Positions 10,554 through 21,608 of a DNA stretch of 64,000 nt are shown here, piece by piece. The notes under the pieces are model-generated. The model made no database searches and was not told the DNA's origin. It was given only the letters and a program-made list of their open reading frames with translations. This DNA comes from Knufia peltigerae (Eukaryota > Ascomycota > Eurotiomycetes > Chaetothyriales > Trichomeriaceae). A program made the position numbers and the translations under genes. Position 1 is the first letter of the stretch; the number at the start of each line of letters is the position of its first letter. Location of the stretch: the NCBI GenBank assembly GCA_030247855.1, contig JAPDRN010000091.1:1-64000 (forward strand). The letters are read 5' to 3'.

Positions 10554-11540
10554 ATTCCAAGTGAAATTGATCGGCCCATTGTCTTCTTATCTACGGGGCC
10601 AGTAGAGAGGCGAACGATCATCTCCGTTGTTGTCGTTGTCATGGGACACTATTATTTGATACATATTACTCCATACCGTGTACCAACTATTGAGAACAAG
10701 GAGGTCGGGAATGGTGAATGTAATTAGCAGGATATTTGTATACTGTGAGTATTGTCTCCAGACGCCCCCCAAGTATACGTGACAGTATTTCTACCGTACG
10801 GGTACAAAAGTACATGAAGAGGTATGTGTGATCCGATAATAAGTCTCGGGTACTCGAGCAAGACCTCACAATCACATCGAAAAGGCCGCGTCTGTCTAGT
10901 ATTCTCTACATAGTTGTTCTGCATTTCTGGCGTCTCGGTACGGAGTAAGCGTACTCAAACTCGCCATCCGCCACCGTCACTTGTTCAGTCCAAGTAGAGT
11001 TCATGACACGCCGCACTACTTCGTACCGTCTCGTGTGCCCAGGCACGCATGTCGACAGGGATCGTGTATCTCTTTTTGTTTTCCCTTATCTTGAGGATTT
11101 GGTTCTTTTCGCCTATTCCACGCGCGATGCATAGCCGGTCCCCCCTTGCAGCAAAAGAGTGGAGGAAATCCCCAAGAACCCTTCACTCCCTAATTGTCTG
11201 CCGAAAAGGTCCAAGGTACCCAACTAGCATAGGCAATCGCATGCATGGCATGGCATGGCAAAGCGAGTGGTCGTTTTGATACGTACACGTTACTCCGTGT
11301 ATAACCTGCTAGGTATATATATCCGTCGGTTTTCCCCTCCTCTCAAGGTCCACTAGCAATACTTTCACTGCTGTTCAGAGATTTTCAGGTCTCCATTTCG
11401 ATTACGACCCCCCGGGGTTCTCTCACGTATAGATTCCCTCGATCCTCGTCCCTCCTTCTTTTCACTTACTATGAACACGTACTGTAAAAGGTGAACAACA
11501 ATAACAAGACATCAGACCTTACCACTCACGGACAAACAAA
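10554..11540. other. intergenic, permease promoter region
   Basis: No gene supported. It contains TACGGAGTA at 10939, a variant TACTCCGTG at 11290, and a pyrimidine-rich stretch from about 11395 to 11470 before the permease start, typical of fungal promoters and leaders. Confidence 0.5.
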
Positions 11541-13492
11541 ATGGGCGTCGACCCTCAAGATGTCAAGACGACCGAAGAGGGAGGGGAACAACCAATCACC
11601 GAAACAGCCTCTGAGGAAGTTCAAGGTGATGTCTACGAGAGACGTCTCAGCAATGCCGAATGGGAAAAGTACGGAACGACCAAAAGAGGCCTAAGTCCTC
11701 GTCATGTCCAGATCATGGCCATCGGAGGGAGCATCGGTACTGCCCTTTTCGTCGGTATAGGTGGTAGTCTCTCTCGAACTGGTCCTTTGAGTCTGCTTCT
11801 CGGTTATCTCTGTACGTTTGCGGCCATCCTCGTTTTACCTCACCATCTCCATATTCAAAACTCTGGCTGCTGCGAACCGAGCAACTAACTCTCGAACCAC
11901 AGTCTGGGGACTCTTGTTCATTTGGCCTTGCTATCTGTGCGTCGCCGAGATGATCGCCTGGCTTCCTGTCAAAGGCAACATTTTTGAACTCGCCGCTCGT
12001 TACGTCGATCCTTCATTGGGATTCGCCATGGTACGAAAATATTCTCCCCCCCCTCCCCATGGACATTGTTCTTCGGGAGATCTTCAATCTGACTGACTGT
12101 TTGTCAACAGGGATGGACGTATTACTTTGGCGGACAGATGCTTGTGTGCACGGAATACTCGGCCGTGGCTACCGTGATGCAATATTGGGAACCATCAGAC
12201 AAGGTCAATCCAGCGGCGTGGGTCGCAATGTGTCTGGTCGTATGCTATTTGTTAAACATCGTCGCTGTCAAGTGAGTTGGTCTCTCTGGACCCCCTCATC
12301 ACGACTGTTCGTGCTCCTTCTTGCTGACAATCTCCCCATCAGGTGGTATGGAGAGTCTGAATTCATCATGGCGTCCACCAAGATACTTCTGCTGATCGGA
12401 TTATGCCTTCTCACCTTCGTCACCATGGTAGGGGGTAACCCCAAACATGACGCCTATGGTTTCCGCTACTGGAAACACGGACTGGCCATGCACGAGTACT
12501 ACGCCACCGGAGTGACTGGTCGATTCCTGGGGTTCTGGTCGGTCGTCAGGTACGCCGCGTTCACCATCTCCGGACCAGACTTGATCGCCTTGGCCGCCGG
12601 AGAGATCCAGAACCCCCGCCGCACCGTCCCCCGCGTGGCACGGCTCGTCTTTTACCGGTTGGTCGGTTTCTACATCCTCGGAGTCTTCTTTGTCGGCGTC
12701 ATCTGCTCGTCTCGGGACACTCGCCTGATGGGTGCGATCGAAGAGGGCTTGGCGGGTTCCGCGGCGTCCCCCTGGGTCATCGGCATCGAAAACTTGGCCA
12801 TCACCGGCCTCCCGGGTTTCATCAACTTCCTCATTTTGTTGTCCGGATGGTCATGTGGAAACGCCTACCTGTACTCGACCAGCCGCACCTTGTTCTCGCT
12901 GGCGCGCGACGGCCAGGCCCCCAAGATCTTCATGAAGTGCACAAAATCCGGGGTTCCAATCTACAGCGTCTCGATAGTCAGTCTGATCAGCTGCGTGACC
13001 TTTTTGGTCGCTTCGGATTCCGCCGTGACGGTGTTTTACTGGTTTGTGTCTCTGACCACCATTGCCTTCATCTTGACGTACACGAGCATGCTCTGGACGT
13101 TCATCGGATGGTTCCGAGCGTTGAAGGCACAAGGTATCGACCGCAACACCTTACCCTACAAGGCACCCTTTGCTCCATACTCGGCTTATTTTGCGATCGG
13201 GATCGGTTGTGTCACCATGTTCTTCATTGGATTCGACGTTTTCGTCCCGTGGGATACTGAAGGTTTCGTCACGAGCTATTTCGGGCTTGCGTACGGCATT
13301 GTCGTCTTCATCTTCTGGAAGTTGTTCAAGCGTACCAAGTTCCAAGATCCAAAGACGACCGACATCTACAGTGGAAAGGCGGAGATTGATGCAGAATGCC
13401 GACACTGGGAAGAAGGCGGACTGAACGAACACGAGAGACAGAGACTTGCGCAAATGAACGTCGTGAGGAGGACCTGGGAAAAGATGTGGTAG
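11541..13492 (+). CDS. amino-acid permease, APC superfamily (YAT type), 569 aa
   Basis: Four exons: 11541..11811, 11903..12030, 12111..12271, 12343..13492. Introns of 91, 80 and 71 bp have CTAAC/CTGAC-like branch sites, and the joined length is in frame. The cytosolic N-terminus is acidic. TM1 carries the family signature HVQIMAIGGSIGTALFVGIG near residue 55, followed by about twelve hydrophobic segments. Typical loops follow: ISGPDLIALAAGEIQNPRR after TM6, and the SRTLFSLARDGQAP motif after TM8. The product should import amino acids by proton symport at the plasma membrane; the substrate cannot be read from sequence. It lies between a Zn2Cys6 regulator and an SDR gene in the same direction. 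Confidence 0.92.
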
Positions 13493-14168
13493 ATGTGAGA
13501 TGGACACTGTGGACAATGAATGATACAATCAATGAAATGAGATTTCTCAAGTCAAGGGAATTAATTCTCCTTGTCTGACGTAAAAGTCGCCTAAGAATTG
13601 TTATTTCTGTGTATGGTTTCACGGCTTGTCAGACATCGAGCCTCCCTGCCCTAGGAAACTCATTACTCGCGAATCGATTATCTAAGGTCGCGAATCTCGG
13701 CTTTTCCAGAGGCCGAACACGTTGCGATGTTAACATAATCAGGTCCAAAAGTCTCCTGATGGCCAGAGTACTCTTGTCTGGTACCAACTGTGATAACAGG
13801 TGTTCTGTACCATAGTCAAAGTGTCGTCGGGGTTAATCCACGCTATTTCACCGACTCCAGAACTCATGAGTGATATTGGTAAGCTTGGGGGCCTTTGTAT
13901 AGGCCGATTGTACTTGATCAAACAACAGATCCCAATACGGAATATGAGCACATAGCTGTTAAGGCCGATTGAAATAACAGATTCTTGGATATATCTATAT
14001 CTATATATACTACCTTGATCGCTGACCCTCACGGCTTTGACTCACAAACACACAGAAGACCCAGAAGACAACAGACAGCAGAACAGATACTCCTCACGAG
14101 ATTCTAAAAGCAACCTCGAAACATCTACCAAACCAAAAACAAGACCAGGACCTCATTCGACTCCAAAC
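13493..14168. promoter_or_regulatory. intergenic region with TA-rich promoter tract
   Basis: No gene supported. A TATATCTATATC-type tract at about 13989-14010 lies about 160 bp before the SDR ATG and could act as a TATA element. The frame upstream of 14169 is open to 14037 but only from a TTG, and this part is Gln/Thr/Lys-rich, as expected for a leader. Confidence 0.4.
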
Positions 14169-15194
14169 ATGGTTTCCACGTCCGACATTCTACTGAACAA
14201 CGAGTCCCTCTCGTCTTCCGGGTCCGGGCTCGTCGCTGCTCTGGTCGGGGCCACGTCAGGGATAGGGCTTTCGACGCTCCAGGCGATCCTCAAACACACG
14301 ACCTCCCCCACCGTGTACGTCGTCGGGCGCGGCGCCGCCCGGTTGGACCGACTCATCGCGGAGGTCCAACCTCTGAACCGGGGCGCGACCCTCCACGCCG
14401 TCGTCGCCGGTGACCTCACGTCGGTCCGCGGCGCCCAACGGGCCGCCGAGGAGGTCGCCTCTCGAGCCACCCACCTCGACCTCTTGATCGAGTCCCAGGG
14501 CTTCTTCTCGTTCCGGTCGACGCCCGATTACACCCCCGGGGAAGGACTGGACCGGGTCACGGCGGTGAGGTACCACTCCCGCATGAGGATCCTCGTCACC
14601 CTCCTCCCGCTGCTCCGGCGTTCGCGGTCCCCTCGAGTCGTCAGCGTCCTGGGGGCCGGCACCGAGGGTCCCCTGGACCTGTCGGACCTGGGCATGACCC
14701 GGCCGGAGACTTACGGCATGGCGTACGCCATGGGGGCTTCGGCCTCGCTCACCACGCTCTTCCTCGAGGAACTCTCCCGACGACCCGGCAACGAGGAGAT
14801 TGTTTTTATTCACCTCTACCCCGGCCTCGTCTCGGGGACGAACCTGCGCGTGCCCCCGTCCACCAACTTCCTGGTCCGTTGGCTCTGGGACTACGTGGCC
14901 AAAACCGTCGTCTGGGTCGTCGGTCGTGGTTCCCAAGAGGTCGGCGAACGGGTCCTCTTCGCCGCGACGAACGGTCGCTTCAGACGACTCCCTCCCGACA
15001 CCGCCGCCCCGGGCACCTTGGTCCAACAGGGCAGCGACGGCGTCCAAGGCAGCGGAGCCTACATGGTCAAGGACGACACGAGTGTCGTCGAGAACGGGGG
15101 AAACGCCCAACTGAAAAAATTGAGGGAGCAAGGTGCGGGTTCAAAAGTTTATGAGTACACAATGTCGGAATTTGAGAGGATCGAAAAGTTATGA
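14169..15194 (+). CDS. short-chain dehydrogenase/reductase-like protein, 341 aa
   Basis: Single exon; the start is the first ATG (MVSTSDILLNN). The Rossmann glycine motif VGATSGIG is at residues 26-33, followed by YVVGRGAARLD. The Ser-containing strand (RVVSVLGAG) is present. Where the catalytic YxxxK should be, the sequence is TYGMAYAMGASASL, so the Lys is missing. This is seen in a known group of fungal SDR-like proteins, whose activity is often unproven. A Pro-Gly turn (HLYPGLVSGTNL) and a hydrophobic C-terminal region follow. The gene is visibly more GC-rich than its neighbours, which also opens a long antisense frame. The substrate is unknown; the position next to a permease and a regulator suggests a shared catabolic role. 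Confidence 0.85.
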   Translation: MVSTSDILLNNESLSSSGSGLVAALVGATSGIGLSTLQAILKHTTSPTVYVVGRGAARLDRLIAEVQPLNRGATLHAVVAGDLTSVRGAQRAAEEVASRATHLDLLIESQGFFSFRSTPDYTPGEGLDRVTAVRYHSRMRILVTLLPLLRRSRSPRVVSVLGAGTEGPLDLSDLGMTRPETYGMAYAMGASASLTTLFLEELSRRPGNEEIVFIHLYPGLVSGTNLRVPPSTNFLVRWLWDYVAKTVVWVVGRGSQEVGERVLFAATNGRFRRLPPDTAAPGTLVQQGSDGVQGSGAYMVKDDTSVVENGGNAQLKKLREQGAGSKVYEYTMSEFERIEKL

Positions 15195-15394
15195 TCATTG
15201 TTTTTGTACCTTTCTTGAAGTGCAATCCTGAATGCCCAAAAAAAGGGCGTGCGGCTTTTTGTCTTATCTAGCATATATACATAGAATATCAAAACCAGCC
15301 ATGTACTAATATAGCATAATAACCATTTCATGTTGATGAAATTTGTCAAATAAGTCATCTGGCTGGTCTCTCTTCGACTTTCTTTTTTTTCTAT

Positions 15395-17867
15395 TCAGAA
15401 GAAATCATCGACCATCACAAACCCACCCTTCCTCCCTCTTGGCCTCGGGACATGGCTGTTTTTTTCGACTCGCGCTTGTGGTGACTCAGCTTTCAAAGTC
15501 GAGGAGAGTGACAGACTGGAACTTGATTTCTGTTGCTGACTACCTTTGCCCCTTGTGGCCAACTTCCCCTTCCACTCTTGACTCTCCCCGGGAGACCAGG
15601 ATATCGGACTGCCAGCGACGATATCAACACTCTCGGTACCATGCACTCGGACCCTGCTATTCCAGGCACCAGTGCACATACCTACGCTTTCATCCTCGCC
15701 TTCTTGAGTGACGTTGGCTTGGCTGGACTTGCTGGTTGATGCGCTCCGTCGTCGTTTCTCCGATTTTGCCTTTTCGTTGATCCCAAGTAGCTCAGCCCAG
15801 CCTGTCAAACCTCCGTTGTCGTCATGTCCCGGCAGGTCAGGCTCAAGGTAGAGGATAGGCCGATTCGGTCGCGTTGAGGGAATGTTGGTTTCTCCAGACG
15901 TTATAGCATGGCTCACACAAGAATCTGGCGCGGACCTATAGGAAGAGACATTCTGAGTTGTTCCAAGAGTGCGGTTGAGAGAAGGAAACCTCCGTCGTAA
16001 AGGGCTTCGTGGTGGAGGCGGAGGAGGAAGCGTGTCAAGAGTTTGTGGATCAGCAATATGGTCGCAAGTGCAGCTAACTCTTCGAACTCGTTCACAGCAA
16101 CATTCTCCATTGCTCCAAGAAACAGCATCATCACCTTTGTGGCCCTGGCAGAACACTTCTTTGTCCGAAGAGCGCCGTGAAATTTTGATCTCTGTGGAAG
16201 GTACAACGCAACGCGTACCATCAATTAGATCGGCGATTTTGGAGATGGACTGCTCTATCAGTGGATCGCTAGCCATCAACGCTGCTCGCAGCTTTGCTGA
16301 ACGCAGGGAGTTTGGGGGAGAACTTCGTCCCAACACTTGCTGTCCTACATCCCGCTCCAGATCATTCATCTGTTTAGCTGTAGGGGGCCGGCAAGCTGAT
16401 TGTAGAATTCCGCGGGGTGATGTATCGCGTGGTGCCCGAAGCTTGGTCAACGCTGGAAAGCCACTATGAACAATTGACAAGGCCAAGTGGTGGTTTGGTG
16501 TAGGGCTGACAGCCGGATCTGACTCAGAGCAACCATGATGTGGGTAAAAATCACTGCTCTCGCTCGCCACTGAATCTCGTAGGTCCTGGCTGCATCCTAC
16601 ATCCCAGTGCATGAACTGCAAGCTTTTGGAAGCCATGATCGGCTGGAAAATAAGGGAACTCATGTCATCCGGCATTGTTGGGACAACGTCCACCTGAACA
16701 AGTGTAAACCTTTTTAGTTTATCGAGACTGGCAAAGATTTTAGACAAGATTAGCAAATTCGTCACATTCTGATGTATCAGCGAAAGCCTTTCGATCATGG
16801 CAGCCCTTGGAGATCCCGCCCAGCGGGTCAAACCAGAATCAGTCACCCCCACGCATTCCTCGAGTCGCACTGACACGAGCGAAGGTAGAGACAGCAAGGT
16901 CTTGTCATTGAAATCATCAACATCAAAAGATGAGACGCAGAAATTCTTGAGTGAAGGTAAAGCATGAAGGACTTCGATGAAGACCTCATGCTCAACAACA
17001 CCAAACCCTCCAGGAGAGCAAAGCATTAGTGTCTCCAGCACCTGCCACCTGTCATGGTAGAGTATGAATTCAAAGGTCTGCTGGCTGTCCAAGAGGCCTG
17101 GAGGAAGTTGTTTCTGACTTCGTTCTTTCACATCCTCGTTCTCCGCGATGACCCACACATGCTGACGGAGTTTTGTTCTTGTGGACAGTGCATGTGTGAG
17201 CCGGTCAAAGGTATGGTTGTAGAAAGGCGTAAATCCCAACAGTGCCTCGAGGTTCGGGCATGCCATGATCACAGACGACAGTGTGCAAAGGTAGGCGTCG
17301 TACTCCGGATTAGGATCATCATTAAAGAGATACAGAGGTATATGGGGATCTGCAACCCGGAGGGTCCTTACAAGAGCAGCAACCCGAGGCCTCGCTCGTA
17401 GGGTTGCCCGGAGTCTGACCAGCCGCGCTGCTCGTGACAATCTCCATTTCCGCAGCATGCGAGGATCATCTTGTCCAATAAGCTCGATATGTGTATACCT
17501 GTGAGAGTTAGCCTTGGGCGCCTGCTCGACTTCTTCAGAAGAGAGAGGACTACAGCATTCGTTGAGCATCAGAGAACCATGCTTTACAGGTTCGCTGTAC
17601 AGCACAAAGATCTCTCATGAAGCAAGTCGCACATGATGCTGGTTCGGCATCAAAATGTAATTCCCTGAGTTGCTGTAAAATCAGCTCGAAAATTGTGGCA
17701 GGCAACTTTCGCCAACTGCGACTGGGCGTAAATGTTGTCGGTATTGTATCGGCCGCGCGAGCACACTTTTGACGTGTTGGGAGAGGGAGCGATCTTGTTT
17801 GGGTGGCTGTTGTCCCCATTTTCCAGTTCCTGTCATCGCAGTAGATTCCCAAATATGGCTTTGACAT
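15395..17867 (-). CDS. F-box / leucine-rich repeat protein, 805 aa
   Basis: Two exons: 17867..17554 and 17498..15395, with a 55-bp intron (GTAGTC donor, CTAAC branch, CACAG acceptor). Splicing joins CKAWFSDAQRML to YTHIELIGQDDPRML, the usual continuation after an F-box. The F-box is at about residues 52-105 (WRKLPATIFELILQQLREL). Next comes a Leu-rich region (residues about 110-430) of irregular LRR character, for example LPSLKNFCVSSFD and LLSLPSLVSVRLEECVGV. The remaining 350 residues are Ser/Pro/Arg-rich and probably disordered. F-box proteins recruit substrates to SCF ubiquitin ligases through Skp1; the substrate here is unknown. A TTG at 17882 precedes the ATG in frame but is not a credible start. 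Confidence 0.8.
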
Positions 17868-18774
17868 GATGGCCGAGAGCAAGCTGTAGCGTACAGGTCA
17901 TGTCACAGCAGCAGCCACGCCACCCAGGCAAAAGCGTAGGTAGGGGGGACCTTCCTCAGCCAGACCTCGGGGCTGGAAAACCATTTGAGGACTGTTGTGA
18001 ATATATTATTGTAGATCAAGAAATCGATCCTATTCGAAGGCGACACCTGGAGTCGCCCGACAACTTGGGCAAATCAGCCAAGGGCTTCACCCATTGCTTT
18101 GTCTATCTAGCGCAAGTAGAAGGTCTGACGTCGAATGAAGTTGAAACATGGAGAGAAAACATTGGTCTTTAGCGAGCAAAGCAAGCGAGAAATGAGCTAG
18201 AGGCCAGCTCGACATGGCCAAATGCCAGGGTACAAGTAGTCGAGAAAGAAATGCGTGGGCAGATGAAGTCCGCAGAGTTGGAACGCGGTGCAGCAAGACT
18301 TGGAAGTAAGTGGCTCCGTGGCGTTGGGCTCTGGCCAATACATCTGAACGAGATCGACTGTGAACGGGAACAGCGGTAACAACGGTTGTTATTACTCAAC
18401 GCACCAATCACTGACTCTAGCCTCAACGAGTTCTAGATTTATGTGCGAGTAATAGTAGCGCAGCCTTTCAATGGAAGCTCACTCAAGGCCAGGCTTGAAA
18501 TTCACACAAAAAGAAATACACAGTTCGTACGTCAACACAACAAAGGACGCTGGGGAAAGTTGGCATATTCAGCTGTGCTGGATTCATTATTACAAGCAAT
18601 GCAACTTGGTTTTATTGTCATACTGAATCCGCCCAAGAGTCCGTCAGCATGGCTGCGGATAATGACCTATATCCACCATGATCTATCTGGACGCCATACA
18701 TGCCTATGCTAGTGTGTACAAGCCAGGACTCATCGTCGTCCTGGGAGAAACAGCATGGCGCAAGATGGTGACGC
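17868..18774. other. intergenic region, no gene seen
   Basis: About 0.9 kb between the start of the F-box gene and the end of the proteasome ATPase gene. Short frames exist on both strands (for example 17900-18172, plus) but none shows a motif or a convincing context. Confidence 0.45.
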
Positions 18775-20332
18775 CTATGCGTAGAAGTTGACACTATTTA
18801 TGTTAGTCTCTCAGAATCTGAACAGGGAAGGGATGTAACTTACGTATCCTTCTTCTTCGCCATCACCTCGGCGATAGCGTCCACGTAGTTTTCATGGACC
18901 AATTTGCTCTGACCCTTTCGAAGGGCGATCATGCCTGCTTCGACGCAAACAGCTTTCAACTGCGCTCCTCCCATCTCATCTGTCGATCGGGCAAGTTCAT
19001 TCCAATTAATATTACCTTCATCGACAGTCATCTTTCTGGAATGGATACGCAGGATCTGTGCTCGTGACTCCTCGTTAGGAAGGGGGAACTCAATCTTTCT
19101 GTCCAGTCGGCCGGAGCGGAGCAGGGCAGGATCGAGCACATCGACTCTGTTCGTGGCAGCTAGTACCTTGATTCGCTCATCCGAAGCAAAACCGTCAAGC
19201 TGATTGAGCAGTTCCAACATTGTCCGTTGCACTTCTCGGTCACCACTCTTTTCTGAATCGAAACGCTTCGTCCCTACAGCGTCGAGTTCGTCGATAAAAA
19301 TGATCGAAGGCGCCTTCTCTTTAGCCAGAGCGAAACAATCCCGAACAAGCTTGGCACCATCACCGATGAACATCTGCACAAGCTGAGGACCGGCAAGCTT
19401 GAGGAAGGTGGCATTCGTCTGAGCAGCGCAGGCACGGGCAAGAAGAGTCTTGCCTGTACCGGGAGGTCCATACATCAATGCACCTAGAAGGCAAGGGTTT
19501 AGCATAACAATAATACAAAAAAGTGACTCGCAACATACCCTTTGGAGCCTTGATACCAATCTTTTTGAACCTCTCTGCCTCCTTCATGGGCCAAACTACG
19601 GCCTCGACAAGCTCTTCAATCTGTTTGTCCAAACCTCCAACATCAGTGTACTTTTCGGTAGGCTTCTCATCGACCTCCATGGCCTTGACTCTTGAATCGT
19701 ACTCGGCAGGTAGCGTATCGAGGACTAGATATGAATCCTTGTTGACACCAATGAGATCAGCCGGTTTCAGCTTATTGTGGTCGACCAGTCCGATCAGAGG
19801 CAGGAAGATCGTTTGTCGCGTGCTGGTCTTGATGACGGCCGATTTGCCCACACGTGTGGCGTCGAGATCGATGTTCGCTCCCTCTTCTGCAGCCTCTGCT
19901 TCGACATCTAGGTCAAGGAGTTCGACGACATTGCCCACGAGGTACGGTAATTGTCTTTCGCAGAGACGTTAGGTTTGTTTACACTTGCATTTTGATAATC
20001 ACTCACCTGTTGTTCTCAATCTTGTCCAGGTTATCCTTGATCTTGTCCTTCATCGTAGCCTCCTCGTGCTTCAAGCGCTGAAATTCGCTCTTCAAAATCT
20101 TCAATTCATTCTCTAATAACCGCCGCCGGTTGATGATGTCTCTTGTACTTGACTGAAGGATTTCCGAATCAATGTATTCTTCTTCTTCATCTTTCTTCTC
20201 TGCTTCGCCGTCTTTCATCTCTGCATCCTTGGAATCACCATCCGTCGGTGGTTTCTTGTCCTTGTCGTCGCCATCCTTCTTCTGCTCCTTCTGGTCGCGT
20301 TCCAGATCATCGAGATCTTCTAATGTAGACAT
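18775..20332 (-). CDS. rpt5: 26S proteasome regulatory ATPase Rpt5, 466 aa
   Basis: Four exons: 20332..20007, 19954..19539, 19483..18844 and an 18793..18775 micro-exon; introns are 52, 55 and 50 bp. The acidic N-terminus and coiled coil (residues about 60-110) lead to an OB-fold region (QLPYLVGNVVELLD). The AAA+ domain follows with Walker A GPPGTGKT (253-260), Walker B IIFIDELDAVG, and the second region of homology (ATNRVDVLDPALLRSGRLDRK). The micro-exon encodes the last residues ...VNFYA. This places the Phe-Tyr-Ala tail at the C-terminus, the form of the HbYX motif by which Rpt5 docks into 20S alpha pockets and opens the gate. Without the last intron the protein would end at KKKDT and lose that motif, so the splice is strongly supported. 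Confidence 0.95.
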
Positions 20333-21608
20333 GTTCGCAGGGGTTGTGTTAGGTTGTGGTTTTGGGAAGGGGAAGAAAGTGAGATGGACAAAACAGTTCA
20401 AGTGGAAGAGTAGAAGCTAAAGAGTTCCGCAGAGATGAATGAACGATACCAGTGTAGTGGAAGGCGTTTGGAGAGCCTTGGAGGTGTTCGGATTGGATTA
20501 CATAGCCGTAAGTGGAAGCTCATAGACAGTAAGTGAGGCGACGGCGCAGCGAGACAGGCCTGGCCTTGGCATTTGTTCACCGCGTCACTCGTCGCAGCCT
20601 GAGCCTCATCAGCCAGACTTGTACTCCGTACTCCATCCATCACTAGAGATTACCAACTTCGAGAATGTCACATTGGGCGATCTTAGGATGTTCACTAATT
20701 GATGCTGGTAATCGATCTTTTATTTTTGTTCTTTCTCGTTGTCTTGCGCAAAATAGCCATAGCAATAATCTATCACGGGGTATAAGCCCACCGAATGAAT
20801 GCATTCAAACCCTGCCATCGGATGAAGAAGTTGACGGAAGGTCCCTTGAACACCATGGCCAACATGTTCTGTGGAGCCCATTCTCTGCTAACACCGCCGT
20901 TTCTAGGTGCGTTCCGCGTTCCATATCTTGTCATGCAGACCTTGACGTTCACCAAACACTCGAGGTATAATGAAATCTCTTCTTGCACCAGGAAGCCACC
21001 TCAACTCATTCGCCGCCTCATTTTCACATAGCTAATTAGAAGGATGACGGATTCAACAAGCAAAGTGCAAGATCCCAGGGTGCCCTCCCACCATCCATTC
21101 GTGTCGTGCTTCGCTGTCGAAGAAAAAAAGTACCGTTAAGCAAATATATGAACGGTGTCTTGTGCTGGAAATGAAAAACCCGATGCGTGACACTCTTGTC
21201 ACTAAACCATAACGCCACCAAACCGACTCTGGAGCCCGGAACTTTTTTTTAGACTTTTGCCTTCCCCTGAAGCTCCTGATATCACCCACCCATCATGAAT
21301 GTATGTGGAAAGAATGAAACCCTTGCTCTATCACTGGAAGAAAGGAATTTGCTCGCTGTTCAAATGCCGAAGAATGAAAGACTGGAAGGTACAGCATCGT
21401 AAAAGGTCGTTATATGTGAGCTCGATGAGAGAGATTTCGACTCGTAAAGAAGCACCGTCGGTCCGAAATCTTTGATTCTCTCTGTTGTCATGTAGAGCCC
21501 TCCAAGGATAATTGACGGTGGTAAAACAAGACCGAAAAAACGTTGTAAGCACTAACTTTTTCCCCGCGAAAGTCAAGCTCGCTGAACGCAGGAATGTTGT
21601 GGAAGGAT
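20333..21608. other. intergenic region, possible unresolved small gene
   Basis: About 1.3 kb. It has a GTACTCCGTAC motif at 20621. Around 20773-21030 both strands show short frames with plausible splice signals, for example CTAAC..TTTCTAG at 20888-20906 on the plus strand. I could not build a convincing model on either strand. Confidence 0.35.

Noticed and set aside
12847..13260. 137-codon alternative plus-strand frame inside the permease gene
   Set aside because: It overlaps transmembrane-coding exon 4 in another frame and is His/Arg-rich without motif.
14256..15131. A 291-codon minus-strand open frame opposite the SDR-like gene
   Set aside because: It is the antisense shadow of a GC-rich gene; its translation is Arg/Glu/Gly/Asp-repetitive with no motif.
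20665..21031. Possible small spliced gene on either strand
   Set aside because: Good splice signals exist on the plus strand, but no intron of normal size joins readable exons and no family is recognised.
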